Assembly (NCBI GenBank): GCA_025200525.1
Contig: CM045761.1
Span: 80,009,551 to 80,073,550 of the forward strand
Source: Camellia lanceoleosa
Taxonomy: Eukaryota > Streptophyta > Magnoliopsida > Ericales > Theaceae
Length of the DNA stretch: 64,000 nucleotides
Reading direction: 5' to 3'
The notes beneath the pieces are model-generated. The model saw only the letters and a list, made by a program, of their open reading frames with translations. It did not search any database and was not told the DNA's origin. Of this stretch, positions 21,439 through 32,770 are shown one piece after another. The stretch's first letter is position 1; the number at the start of each line of letters is the position of its first letter. A program made the position numbers and the translations under genes.

Positions 21439-24112
21439 CTAGCCCAACATCAAGAGGTCGACCTCAGGACTGCTTGTAACTCATCCATTACCCTCATAGA
21501 CGGGGGAGGCGGGTGTGGAATGTCGGAAGCAACTACGCCCCGTGTTTGGCGAATGAACCTCTCTCCCAGGTAGTACGCCCAACCAAAAGGGCCCTTGAAC
21601 AGAATCCTCATCGTAGAGGCATGCCATGCAGCGGTGTAGGTGGTCCTCGACACCTGGGGAATGCCCTCCTAAGGGTGCCAGTCAACCTGTGAAATCAGTG
21701 TAGTATGAGAAAATCAATGCAGTGTGAGAAAATCAGTGCAGTGTCAGATGTTAGTGTAGTGTCAGATGAGAAGGGTAGTACGGTGTCAGAAATCAATGCA
21801 ATGTCAAAAGTCAGTACAGTATGGGTGTGTTTGATTGGGCGGACTGGAAAATGGGGGATTAGAATCCATCGGACTTGAGTCTTGGGACTGTGAATCCCCC
21901 GGACTATTTGGTTGGATTGGATATGTATCCTGTATTTGTTTTTTCATGGGATTAGATGTCCAGACTGTGAATCCCCCGGACTATTTTTAGTGAATCTAAC
22001 GGTTGGTTGGACGGACTGGATAGGATAAATGAACAAATGACTATTTTACCCTTTTTAAATTGTTTACTAAGTAATAGCAATATTAAACATATCTATAATA
22101 TTTTAATTATTTTTAGCTAGATTAAATAAAAAATTTTATTTTATTTTATTTTTTACACAATTAATTAAATTTATTTTTTAAAAATAAATAAATAAAATAT
22201 CAATAAAAATATATATTATTTTTTAATTAAGATTTTAAATAAATTTGTTTTAAAAAAAATAATAATCAAAAAATGAAATTAAATAAAACATCTATTAAAT
22301 TTAAATAATGAAATTAAATAAAACATAAACAAAATTTTAAAATAAAACATCAATAAAATATCCATAAAAAATTATTTCAACAAATTAAATAAATAAATAA
22401 ATAAATAATTAAATGAAATTAAATAAATTTTTTCAATATTTTTTTTTAGCACCGATTTTTTTCAATGTTTGAAACATATATTTTTCAATATTTATATCCA
22501 ACACTTCATGGTCCAATCAAACACAACAACACAAAGAAAATGGGCAAAATGGTCATCTCACCCTCTAATCCAAGCATAAATAATCCCACCAATACTATCC
22601 ACACCCCGGACAGTGGTATCCCCCATATGGGGGATTAGGAGTCCGGCCGGACATGGAGTCCGGCGGACTAAAAAAAAAACAAACATCGGATTAGATTTAC
22701 TGTGCGGATTACAATCCGCACAGTAAATAATCCCCCCCTTATCCCCCCAATCAAACACGCCCTATGAGAATGGCAATATGGTACAAATATAACAGCATAA
22801 GAGTGACCATGTAGTGTGGGATATAGTGCAATATGCTTACCTGGTCCACCGTGATCGTGTCAAAAAAGCGGCGGAAATATGGGAAGGTTCGGTCTAGAAG
22901 GCAATGTCGCTCGAACCGCAAGTTATAATACCGAGAGCGGGGTACTGACAACTCGATCGGCCTCACTGGGACTGGTGCCAGGGAAGTGAAATATATGTAA
23001 ACCCAAAATTGTAAACAAAAGTCATGAGAAAATAGATTAGATAAACAAGAGATGCAACAGTGAACAGAATGTAAAGCATATCAGGAAGGTGAGTGTATGG
23101 TATACCTCTTAAACCCTCTAGTAGCCGCCGAGAGAATCCACCTTGCAGCGGGAGACGGAGCTTATGTAACAGTATAAGGTGGCCAGGCCGACACCACCCT
23201 AGTCGTACTCCACCACCCGAGAAAGGTGTACCAGTGCCCCTAGAATGTATAACCCCACGATATTTTCCTTGTTCGCAAACAAGGTAGTACCGAGAAGATA
23301 TATGAGGAAGCCGAAGGTGTACTAGGCAGCCTCATTTGCAGTAGTTGGTTGAGTGCCGAAAAAATGCTCCAAAAACTAACTATAGCGCACCATCCTGTGG
23401 CTGATAGTGTTTGGGATCGCCTCGAGAAGCTAGAGCTGTGCTCCACTAGGTCATATCTGGATCAAAGGGGACTGGGCCACCGACCCCAACTCGCAAACCA
23501 ATCAGCATCGAGAAGTCGTATGGGGTCAGCGTCATCTCCCCAATCGAAGAGAAGTGGAATGAGTCGGTGGTATTCCACCATCTCTCTACCAGGGCCCCAT
23601 AAAGCCAAGACTCGGCCCTCATCTGTATGAGCCCAAAGCAGAAGGCCCCAAAGCCAGCAGTTTCAACTAAAATACGGACCTCTGCGGGAAGTCACTCGTA
23701 CTAACGCCGGGGGTCAAATATGGAGCTGTAGCCGCCTATCCTCCTGGCTATCACCTATCAATTGGAAGTTTTATCAGTATATATACAACAGAGACGAGTG
23801 GTTTGCTCATCAGTTTCAACATGTATGTAAAGTAAAATAAGGGAAAAAGTTATGTACCATGAAGGCGTCGGTAGATACATGCTCAATGGGTTCTCATAGT
23901 AGAGTGTCCTCATATAGCCTTGGGATGAAGCCCTCAAATCTCATGATGCCGCCTTGGGGTGGCACATGTGTACGCGGCTAGTATGTAGCCGCATCAAAGG
24001 TCCTCTTGGCAAGGGGAAGCAATACTGTAGCCTCCTCCGCCTCCATGTCCACACCAAGGGCAGCACCGATACCTGTGGCGTGGTTGGGAATAGGTACTTC
24101 GCCACTAGCCAT
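21439..24112 (-). pseudogene. Plant mobile domain (MAIN-like) gene, 5' exons
   Basis: Antisense to the outer retrotransposon. An ATG at 24112 opens exon 1 (to 23858, MASGEVPIPNHATG). Exon 2 runs from 23754 to about 23095 and carries the family's core: ALVERWWNTTDSFHFSSIGE, LTPYDFSMLIGL and IYLLGTTLFANK. Exon 3 ends at 22841 (DTITVDQ, donor GTAAGC). Exon 4 runs from 21686 (TYTAAWHASTMRILF, LGERFIRQTRG) to the insertion point. In the family, the domain (PF10536) occurs in host MAIN/MAIL proteins and in transposons; its biochemical role is unclear. Several in-frame stops are visible, a MITE sits in intron 3, and the inner retrotransposon splits exon 4 from 3912-3081. Its position between pol and the 3' LTR makes it cargo of the outer element. 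Confidence 0.8.
21823..22762. mobile_element. Tourist-like (PIF/Harbinger-type) MITE, about 940 bp
   Basis: The ends are inverted repeats GGGTGTGTTTGATTGGG and, in reverse complement, GGGCGTGTTTGATTGGG, flanked by TAT on both sides (21820-21822 and 22763-22765). The 3-bp duplication and GG..GTTTG termini fit the PIF/Harbinger-Tourist group, although the usual duplication is TTA/TAA. Subterminal parts repeat ggggattag and cggacta motifs; the centre (22030-22500) is AT-rich with no transposase. It lies in an intron of the antisense mobile-domain gene. Confidence 0.75.
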
Positions 24113-24467
24113 AGAGAGGAGTTGAAAAGTGAAGAAAAAATGAGTGAATGAGTGATTTTTGGAGTGAAAATCACAAAACCAAAACCCTAGGAAAGAGAAA
24201 TAAAGAGGAGATAAAACATCAAAGGGATAAGGGGGAAAAGTTTGGGAAAATGTGTGAGAATCTAAGAAAAACCAAGAGAAAACTCAAAACTTCACCAAAC
24301 CAAAATCCAATCAGTTCAAAATGTGGAGGATCAAGAGGGTTTCAAGGAAAAATTTTACAAAAGTTGTTGGGTAACTCAAAAAAAGAGGAAATCTAGAGAG
24401 AGGAAGTTTAGAGAGAAAGGGGGAAGGATTTCAACCTAGGGTGTGGGTGATTTGAAGCTTGGAATGT

Positions 24468-24479
24468 GTTTTAAATAGC
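24468..24479 (-). promoter_or_regulatory. TATA-like box of antisense mobile-domain gene
   Basis: Minus-strand CTATTTAAAA lies about 360 nt upstream of the ATG at 24112, which would give a leader of about 330 nt. The leader holds no upstream gene. Weaker than the TATA box at 2476 but similarly placed. Confidence 0.4.
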
Positions 24480-24930
24480 CACGGGTCGGGGCCTTCTTGA
24501 TTATGCCTTGCCCATGTACTGTCGAGCTTCAGAGCCACCAAGGCCTGGCCGGCCTTTGGTGAATTCAATTTTGTTTTTTTGTTGTTGTGTGTTGGTTGTT
24601 ATTTATATTATGTTATGTTAGTTTATTATTATTATTTTATTTCTGGTATTGTTTGCGTTTTAATTTGAGTATATAATAATGAAAAAAAAAGACAAAAACA
24701 ACAGTGAGTGAAAAAAAAAAAACAAAAGAAGAAAAAGTGGAGGAAAAGTGAAAACAAGCAAAAGAGGACGTATTTATTTGATTTTATTTGTTTGTTTTAA
24801 TTATTTTGCTTGAATCGTAGTTCGTTCTGTTCTGTTGTAACCAAACGATATTGTATGTACGGTTTATTCAGAGGAGTTCCGGATAAGTCATTTGTGTCTC
24901 GGTAGGAGAACTTGCATAGCTTTGTAGCTA
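24480..24930. other. Upstream region of antisense mobile-domain gene
   Basis: No coding content. It has a GGCCGGCC-type stretch (24540-24560), then T/G-rich DNA, then A-rich DNA (24680-24750). It corresponds in position to the inner element's unassigned 3' UTR. Confidence 0.4.
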
Positions 24931-24938
24931 AGATCATG

Positions 24939-25700
24939 AGTGCATCTATCACACACATTCACTTGTTTACTTTGTGCATCTATCACACACATGCACTTGT
25001 TCTTCTTTGTGCATCTATCGCACACCGCTCTCTTTTACGTCAAGACGTGTGAAACACGACCCCAAGCGGTTTTTGTTTCTCATGACACGTGAAACGCGAC
25101 CCTGGGCGGGTTTTACCTCGGGATGTGTGAAACACGACCCCGAGCAATTTTTGTTTCTCAAGATGCATGAAATGTGGCCTGGGCCGGTTTTACCTCATGA
25201 TGTATGAAATACGATCCCGAGCGGTTTTTGTTTCTCAAGGCGTGTGAAGTGCAGACCTGGGTGGGTTTTACCTTGGGACTTGTGAAACATGGCCTTAAGC
25301 AGTTTTTGTTTCTCAAGACACGTGAAACGCAAACCTGGGCGGGTTTTACCTCGGGACGTGTGAAACACGGCCCCGAGCGATTTTTGTTTCTCAGGATGCG
25401 TAAAACGTAGACCTAGGCGGGTTTTACCTCAGGACATGTGAAACACGGCCCCGAGTAGTTTTTGTTTCTTAGGAATTGTGAAATGTAGACCTAGGCTAGT
25501 TTTACCTCGTGACGTGTGAAACACAGCACTGAGCGATTTTTGTTTCTTGGAAGCAATCCCAAGCAGTTTCGTTTCTATCTTAGGACGCGTGAAGTGTGAC
25601 CCTAAGCTATTTTGCTCTCATCTCGAGATGAGTGAAACACGACCTCGAGTGATTTTCATCTTCTTGTTTCTTAGGATGCGTGGAACGCAGCCCTAAGCGG
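24939..25700 (+). repeat. 3' UTR tandem repeats of outer element
   Basis: 24939-25020 has a few copies of the inner element's motif (gtgcatctatcacac). From 25036 to 25700 a different array follows: two alternating half-units of about 39 bp, (cg)tgtgaaacacgaccccgag plus cggtttttgtttctcaag, and cgtgaaacgcgaccctgggc plus gggttttacctcggga, giving a compound unit of about 78 bp and roughly eight copies. Copies vary mostly by transitions. As with the inner array, the repeats lie shortly before the 3' LTR. Confidence 0.8.
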
Positions 25701-26097
25701 TGTTTTCTTTCCTCGTCTTGTGTTTTGGCATGGGTAGAGTGTGTTTTGGATCTTTTCACTTTAAGCTTGAAGTTACTCATTCATGTGTTGTTTTTTCATT
25801 ATCTTGCTTATCGCATTTGTTATTGCTCATTTTATCATCTTGCATGATCATAAGTTTTAAAATAGCCAGCTTTGCGAAGCGTGTTAGTCCGTCTTTCAAA
25901 GTTGCATCACGCATATCATTTGTATTTTGCTCCCAAACTACGCCGGTTTGATTCCTTGCAAAGGGATATGTGCAGTTTGCGAGCACAACAAATCTAATTT
26001 ATGTTTTGCTTTCTTGCTTAAGTCTTGCGGCCTTATCAAATGGGTCGTCTTCGGGCTTTGACATTCACTCACGTTATTTCATGACTTCGAGCTCTGT

Positions 26098-26111
26098 CAA
26101 AGAGGGGCAAT
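26098..26111 (+). other. Polypurine tract of outer element
   Basis: caaagaggggcaat directly precedes the TGTAGACAC start of the LTR and matches the inner element's tract. It would prime plus-strand DNA synthesis during reverse transcription. Confidence 0.7.
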
Positions 26112-29100
26112 TGTAGACACCCGATTTTTGACCGCCCACAAGACTTAGGTGCTTGGTTCGATACACTCGATGATGAAAGTTGAATTGTGTGCTTTGAATT
26201 CACAACGATTTGGATTCAGTCAGGCTCTCAAAATAACCTCAAATCTTCAACATTTGCCTTGTTTGAACCTTTGAGTCTCATTTTTGGACCTTTTGCCACC
26301 CTGAGTTGAGTTTGAACCAAAAAAACAGGGGAGGGCATCAAAGCCCGGCTGGCCGGCCGGCCCTTGGTGGGAGGCCGCCAGCTATCCATTTTTGAATATA
26401 TTTATCACCTTTTGAGCTCAAATTCTATAAAAACGAAGCTATGTTATTGTTTTGAGGGTTGAACAAAATTTAGAAAGCTTGAGAGCTCCTCTCTCCTCCT
26501 TCTTCCATAGCAAGCAACCTTTGAGCTAACCGAGCTCCCTTGTGTTATCTCCATACACCATACACAACCTCGTCTCACCATCTTAGAGCCTTCGTTGATC
26601 TTTGAGAAGCATAATTCAAGCTTGAGAGTGGGTTGAGACTAAGTTTGGATCACAAACAAAAAGCTTACCCCTTGAGAGGTATAAGCATGTTTTCTTCTCT
26701 CTTGCTCTCATTTCTTTCATTTGCTACATAATTATTATTGTTTTGTATTGTTTTGATCCTATTTGAAGTGTTCAAGTTTGGGTTTGAAGAGCTACTAAAA
26801 TGGTAGAGAGAGTTTGCTCTTTTTTACACCTTTACCTATAGCTCAAACCCTTACTTTTCCACTCTTTTTCTTTGATATCTACACTGATTTTCAGAGTATA
26901 AGAATGGCTAAAAATCATGTTTTGAGGTTTCAAATGTGGAAGGGTTAGCTACCCCTCCTTGTTCTTGTTTCCTAGCCTTCTTTCATTTTTTGTTGTTAGG
27001 CTTTTTTGACTCTTTTCATGCATTTTTTTAGCCTCTGTTTTTCATGTGTTAAGGGTTATTTTAGGGCTATCCAAGCCTTTTAAATTGGTTTATGCTTTGT
27101 TTAGTTCATTTGTTGTCTCATAAGTTGGCATACATAACTTGTTGCATGTTGTTATATAGTTTTTCTTTATTCATTTCCATGTCTAAAAGTCTAATTTTAA
27201 CAATCAATCCACCATCCATCTCTTTCATTCTTGAGAATGATTTCAACCGATTGAGATTGCTCAAAACATGTAAGAAAGACTCCTACTTAATGGCTTAATC
27301 TTTTTGAAGATTCATTGCCAATGGTATAGTCTTTCTCTCATGCTTTAGAAGAACCTCTCGTTTGACATTACTTCTTATTTAGAGAACTGTAACACCACCA
27401 TGGACAAATGGACTAAAGAATGGCAAGGCTTTATAAAATTGGCTTAAAACTTGGATCAACACACATGAAGAAAATGGCTTAAATTGCTTAGACTTAGCCG
27501 AACGTTATGCCAAGTCCCTTGTGTCAAGAGTCGTTACCTGCTAATTCATGGCATTTTGATGATTCTTGAAGCGTTGCAATCTTCCTCTTTGAGTTCATTC
27601 CATGACAAGAGGGAGAGGTGGTCTTATTCATTGTATTTCATTGATTTTTGTCCAAAATTGTATCCAAGACCATCAAGCAATCAGTTTGTTCATTGATGGC
27701 TTTGGAATCAATTTCAGCCTTCTCTCAAGGCTTTCCCATGACAAAGCAAGAAGAAAAGGACAAACAGAGCTTGAGGACACTTTGTCAGCACTGGTTCACC
27801 TCAGAACACAAAAACGGAGTTTTGCACCAAATTGATACACGGCTGGCCATCTGTAGGCCCAGTCAACCATCACTGATGCACGGCCGGGGCTTAGTGTGTG
27901 GCCAACAGTGCAATTTTGCAGGAAAACATAGACGGTGACTGAAGGTGAAATAGAGTTGGCTTGGGCAGACAGAGTAGCTCTCAAGCGCTGTTCATGCAAC
28001 CTCAATCCATCTTCACTTACGCATTTTGTCGAATGTAATTAATTGTGTCATTAGTGTTATAATTATCATAGTTATAAATTAATTTTATTGTAATTAGTAT
28101 TGTTGTAGCCATTAGCTAATAATTGGTATAGCTAGTTAAATTGTTGTAATAAAGTAGTTAATTAGCTTAGTTAAGTTAATTATTATTCATTCATTCGGTT
28201 TTGTAATAGTTAGTTTAATTTGGACTTTCGGACATTGATTCGCACCCTCTTGTGTGAGGGATCAAATGTTGTAATGATGTATATGTCTTCCAAACCCACG
28301 TCTTTCTCTCTTTTATTTAACTACTTACGATGGTTAGTTTAGGGACATCATGTTTTGTTTACCATTCTTCATATTTTCATCCATTTGTATTGTATGCACC
28401 GGGGCTCAATTCATCACTCTACTTACATTGTTATTTAAATAATTCTTTGAATACATGTTTAGACCGCGTGCTATGTAATTGATTCACATGCCATATCAGT
28501 AACCGAGCCTATTAATTGCATAGTGCATGTGTTGCATTAATCACATTGCATAGTTAGGAATCATGCATTTTTCTTTCTAACTCTTTTCTCTTTTGGCATG
28601 GAGTACTAGGTGAGCCTTTACTCGTTTTAGCATAATTGCATGAATGTGAGTGTTGCCATGTCTAGCATACTTTCCATGAGGCTAAATGCTTAATTGCTAT
28701 AACTGCTTGAATGCCTGTGAATGAAGGTTAATTGCTTGAATTGGAATAATTTGAGTAATGTTTATATGCGATCACTTTTTCAAGTGGTACATATTTCAAA
28801 ACAATTTTGCAAAATAAACATGACTCGAGATGTTCCAATTCTTTTTAGTCTATACTTGTTTGTGCACATCACATGGTAATGCTAGCCTAATAACTGGAAC
28901 AAGAGCATATAATGTTGATAAAAATCATGTCATGATTAGTAGAGGCCGATCTTTAATCGGGTGACCAAGAGTGCTCAAATGTATTCATGACCTTCCCCTC
29001 TCGTACCCAAGTTCCCGAGTCGAGACAATCTTGGTGATGATGGACACGTGGCCTTTGGCACAAGTCATGGGTTTCCTAAATTTTCTAAAAATATTTAGGC

Positions 29101-29302
29101 GGCGACTCTGTATCTGGCAAAGTAGTCCATTTTTAGCAATTTAATTCAAAATCGATTTTCTAAAAGATTTGTCGGATTTGGACTCTTTGTTGTTTACCAA
29201 TTTCACATTACACTTGTGAGATTAGATTCAAAACCGCGGGAGTCCGAACTATAGGGCTTATTTCAACCTCTTGAAAGAGGGCCGCGAAAAAGTTGAGCTA
29301 CA
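26112..29302 (+). repeat. 3' LTR of outer Tat/Ogre element
   Basis: It starts TGTAGACACC and ends AGCTACA, about 3,191 bp. Its last 700 bp is clearly related to the inner LTR (tgagtgttgccatg, catgaggctaaatgctta, gatggacacgtggcctttggca, atatttaggcggcgactc), while its first half is different. The hairpin array is absent. The order pol remnant, antisense genes, tandem repeats, purine tract and LTR makes this the 3' LTR; the 5' LTR is left of the window. AT-rich DNA at 28030-28200 may include the transcription start region. Confidence 0.85.
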
Positions 29303-29323
29303 GTTTCTGGAATAGCATTATTC

Positions 29324-30270
29324 CACACAAACTTTCAAATTTTTAGATGAGGACCAAGAAGACAATCACTAAACTTATATATATCAGATACCTTGAAGCT
29401 ACCAAAAGCTGAATCATTCCAACCAGGACAATCCTCAACATTAAGTCTTAGAAAAGGGGCATCCATCAATGCAACAGCCAATCTAGTGACCTTCGCCTTT
29501 TCCTAATTATAAAGATTTCTTCTAAAAGAGAAATTCCAAGCCTCTAAACTAGATTTCCTATCGAATAAACTAAAAAGTGTGCATTCCTTATCATTTGACA
29601 ACCTAAAGAGTCTAGGGAACTCTTCTTTTAGGAAATTATTACCAAACTAATTATCATGCCAAAACTTAATTCTTCTCCTATTCCCAACCCTTGTTTGAAA
29701 CTTTTCCGAATAGAACTCCACTAGAGATTGATTATGACCTGCAATGGCAACACCATAACTCCAGATTCTAGTGTCTAATTGATGAGTTCTCAGTTGGGAG
29801 CCATTTGCCCTCCTCAATCATGTGTTTGCTGCACAATAACCTTCTCTATAAAGCATTTACTTTATTCTCAAATTTCCACCACCATTTAAGGAGTAAGCTT
29901 GCATTGACATCCTTGATTCTTCTAATATCCAGACCACCTTGATCTAAACTTTTTGATACTTCAGCCCATTTCACCAAGTGAACCTTCCTCTTCAAATCAT
30001 TCCCATCCCACAGGAAAGCAGCTGCAAGCCTTTCAATATCTCTAACAACTCCATTAGGCATTTTGAACATAGATAATAAACATAGATAGATAATAAATAG
30101 GTAGGCTAGACAATACAAACTTAATCAAAGTAATCTATCTGCAAATGAGAGAAGTCTTCTCTTCCAACCAACCAACCTAGATCTTACCTTATCCAAGACA
30201 GGCTTCCAAGTTGATTTCCTACCTGAATTAGCACCTAAGGGAAGACCAAAAAATTTGAGTGGAAAAAATT
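29324..30270 (-). pseudogene. LINE ORF2, RT C-terminal part
   Basis: Reading leftwards: KFFGLPLGANSGRKSTWKPV, VRSRLVGWKRRLLSFADRLL, LSMFKMPNGVVRDIERLAAA, FLWDGNDLKRKVHLVKWAEV, GGLDIRRIKDVNASLLLKWW. This is the thumb/C-terminal region of plant L1 reverse transcriptases. It continues to KFVWNNAIP, where the family normally enters its zf-RVT segment, and stops at the outer LTR's end. Several stops are present. The catalytic palm with its YADD-type motif is missing. Confidence 0.85.
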
Positions 30271-30312
30271 TAATTCATTTAGTGCATACACATTTAAAAT
30301 AGCACAGTCAAA

Positions 30313-30622
30313 TAAGTTTAGCAAAGTACTTGACAGAAGAACAAATCTTCTATTGTTGCAACAATCAATCAACTGAAAAATATTTGGATCCCAAATGCAA
30401 AGTAGACCCCCTGCTGTCCCATCTTAATCCATAGCCATAAATTCCATGTTTCTCCTTCCCCACAAAGCTCTAACTTCATTTTCTAAAATAGTGGCTTTCT
30501 TTCTTTTCTTTTTTTTCTTGGAAAAGCATAATATCAACCCTTCTTTCATTTATGAGTTTCCTAATCCTTTCCCTCTTCTCAGACTTTCCCAGTCCTCTAA
30601 TATTCCAAGACATCAACTTCAT
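30313..30622 (-). pseudogene. LINE ORF2, endonuclease N-terminus
   Basis: From the ATG at 30622 the protein begins MKLMSWNIRGLGKSEKRE, then RVDIMLFQE, the conserved start of the apurinic-type endonuclease (EEP fold) with the WNIRGL and QE motifs. It stays recognisable to FVLLSSTLLN near 30313 and then jumps to RT sequence near 30270. Several hundred residues (rest of the endonuclease and most of the RT) are therefore deleted. Confidence 0.8.
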
Positions 30623-31093
30623 ATGTAAACTATTTTATCACCAACCCTTATGGTTTCTTCCTCTTCTTCCTTCTTTCTTTGTCAAATAATTCAAGCTCAA
30701 CCATCTTCTCCAAAACTATAGTTTCTTTACCATTGTAGTTGATTCCCAAAATTTTGCCCATCTATAGATTGGCTTGTGCTTCACTAAGGATATGTTTTCC
30801 TTTGCTTAAACTACCCTCAATTAAAGCAAAAAGTGACAAAACTACTACAATAGCCCTAAATGCAACACATTTTGGGATGGGTTTGCTTGATGATGCACCT
30901 TTGTATCCATACAGTCAAGCTAGATTTGAATACCTTTCGACCTCTGTAAGGGACTTTGTTGCAGCAAACACTCTTAATTTTGCCTTTCTTTTTTGACCTC
31001 TTCACTCTAGGTGTGCTTTCTTTGATACTATATGGGTTTGGCTGCACCTTAGACTCGTTGAGCCTTGTAGATGCCCATTTAGATTTAGTAATG

Positions 31094-31844
31094 GGGGCAT
31101 TCTATTTGAACCCAAAAAATATCTTAGTACGCCCAATTTAAATTTATAAATTTTAATTCCTATTATATCTTAATGTGAATTTACTAATAAGGACAATCCA
31201 TATTAAACCCTAAAATAATTTTTTTTTTCTTCTCATGGTACACCCTAATCAATTATTCCTATTCAAATCTCTACATTTTCTTCCTCAAGAGATCAAAGTT
31301 AGTTTGTCTTCTTCTTCTTCTTTCTCACTCCAAAACTCAAATCCACCTTACCAAAACTCACCATTAACATTAAGATCATTGTTTTTTTTTATTATTTTGA
31401 AACTCTAAACCCTAAAAGAAAGTTTGAGCAATCAAACAATGGAGGAAAACAAGTTTTGAAACCCCAAGTTTTGAAACCCTAATCTATTATTGTTTGATTG
31501 TTCAAAACTTTCTTATAGGGTTTAGGGTTTCAAAATAATAAAAAAACAATGATATTAATGATAATGGTGAGTTTTGGTAAGATGGATTGGAGTTTTGGAG
31601 TGAGAAAGAAGAAGAAGAAGAAGAAGAAGAAAAAGAAGAAGACAAAACTTTGATCACTTGAGGAAGAAGATGTAGAGATTTGAATAGGAATAATGGATTA
31701 GGGTGTACTATGAGAAAAAAAAAATTAGGATTTAATATGGATTGTCCTTATTAGTAAATTCACATTAAGATATAATAAGAATTAAAATTTATAAATTTAA
31801 ATTGGGCGTACTAAGATATTTTTTGGGTTCAAATAGAATGCCCC
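31094..31844. mobile_element. MULE-like foldback MITE with 9-bp duplication
   Basis: A 751-bp near-complete inverted repeat: it starts GGGGCATTCTATTTGAACCC and ends with the complement. The arms run inwards for several hundred bp (31094-31460 against 31480-31844). TTAGTAATG flanks both sides (31085-31093 and 31845-31853), the 9-bp duplication typical of Mutator-like elements. It lies in LINE ORF1. No coding content. Confidence 0.9.
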
Positions 31845-32309
31845 TTAGTAATGGTAAGTACATTTGGGCCTCTCACTTCTACACACGATCTGTTTTGAAA
31901 ATCTTGAACATGGACATGACCCAAATTCACTTCCAAGCTTATACCAGGCCTGTAACCAACTGACCCACTTAAACTCCTAATAGAACCAGGTGTAAATAAA
32001 TGCCCATCAACCTTCTGATTAGCACCATTAGCCTCTAGGCTACACTTTGCCACCTCCATTAAATATCTCTTTATTCGTGCCTAAACCTCCAAAATGTTTC
32101 CCATGCCACTTTGAGTCTCTTCAACTACTGTGTCCACCTGGTTATTTTTACATGTCAGCTCTAGCCCATTTTCTAATGCCACACTACAAGAAAAGCTGGC
32201 TATAACAACGTTTCTTAGACAGCGTTTCTTGGACAAACGTTGTGAAAGACGCGTTAAACACACGCGTTAGATTAAAATACACCCATTAAACACGCGTTTC
32301 ACTTTATAA

Positions 32310-32770
32310 CAGTGCTCCATCTCCCCATTTCTCTTTCCATCTCTATCATTCTCTCTCTATCGCTTGCTCTCTCCGTTCTAGATCTAGGGTTTTCTCCGTC
32401 TGTCTCATGCTTCTTGAGAGATTCACCAGTTCGATTACGATTACTTGGTCAGATTTAATTCTAAAATCCATCGATTCTGGAATCGATTTGGTTGAAATTT
32501 CCAGACGATTTTTTGTTTTTCTTGATTCTGATTCTGATTCTAATGATTTTGCAGAGGAAGATGGACCGGTTGAGTTGCACGAACACGAGATTACGAGACT
32601 GAGGAGTGAAAAAGGATCGAGATCATGGATCCAACCCAAATGGCTGGCATAGAGCTTTATCAGTGACTGGTTACAGCACACTTTATGTGAAAATTTGTGG
32701 GAAACATGGTGCAAGTAAGAGGGTTGTTGCATGTGCGATTATAGTAGTTGTCAAAAAAGGTTTTTAAAAA
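32310..32770 (+). pseudogene. Captured gene-start-like segment in Pack-CACTA
   Basis: A CT-rich leader (ctctctctatcgcttgctctc, ctagggttttctccg) is typical of plant 5' UTRs. A possible 5'-UTR intron or first coding exon follows, ending TTTTGCAG at about 32554, then an exon-like piece up to about 32718 (GCAAGTAAGAGG). A frame reads EEDGPVELHEHEITRLRSEK. I do not recognise the source gene. A short AG/GT-bounded segment at about 33352-33402 (LKVSPIVVAQNEKIDG) may be the next exon. Confidence 0.4.
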
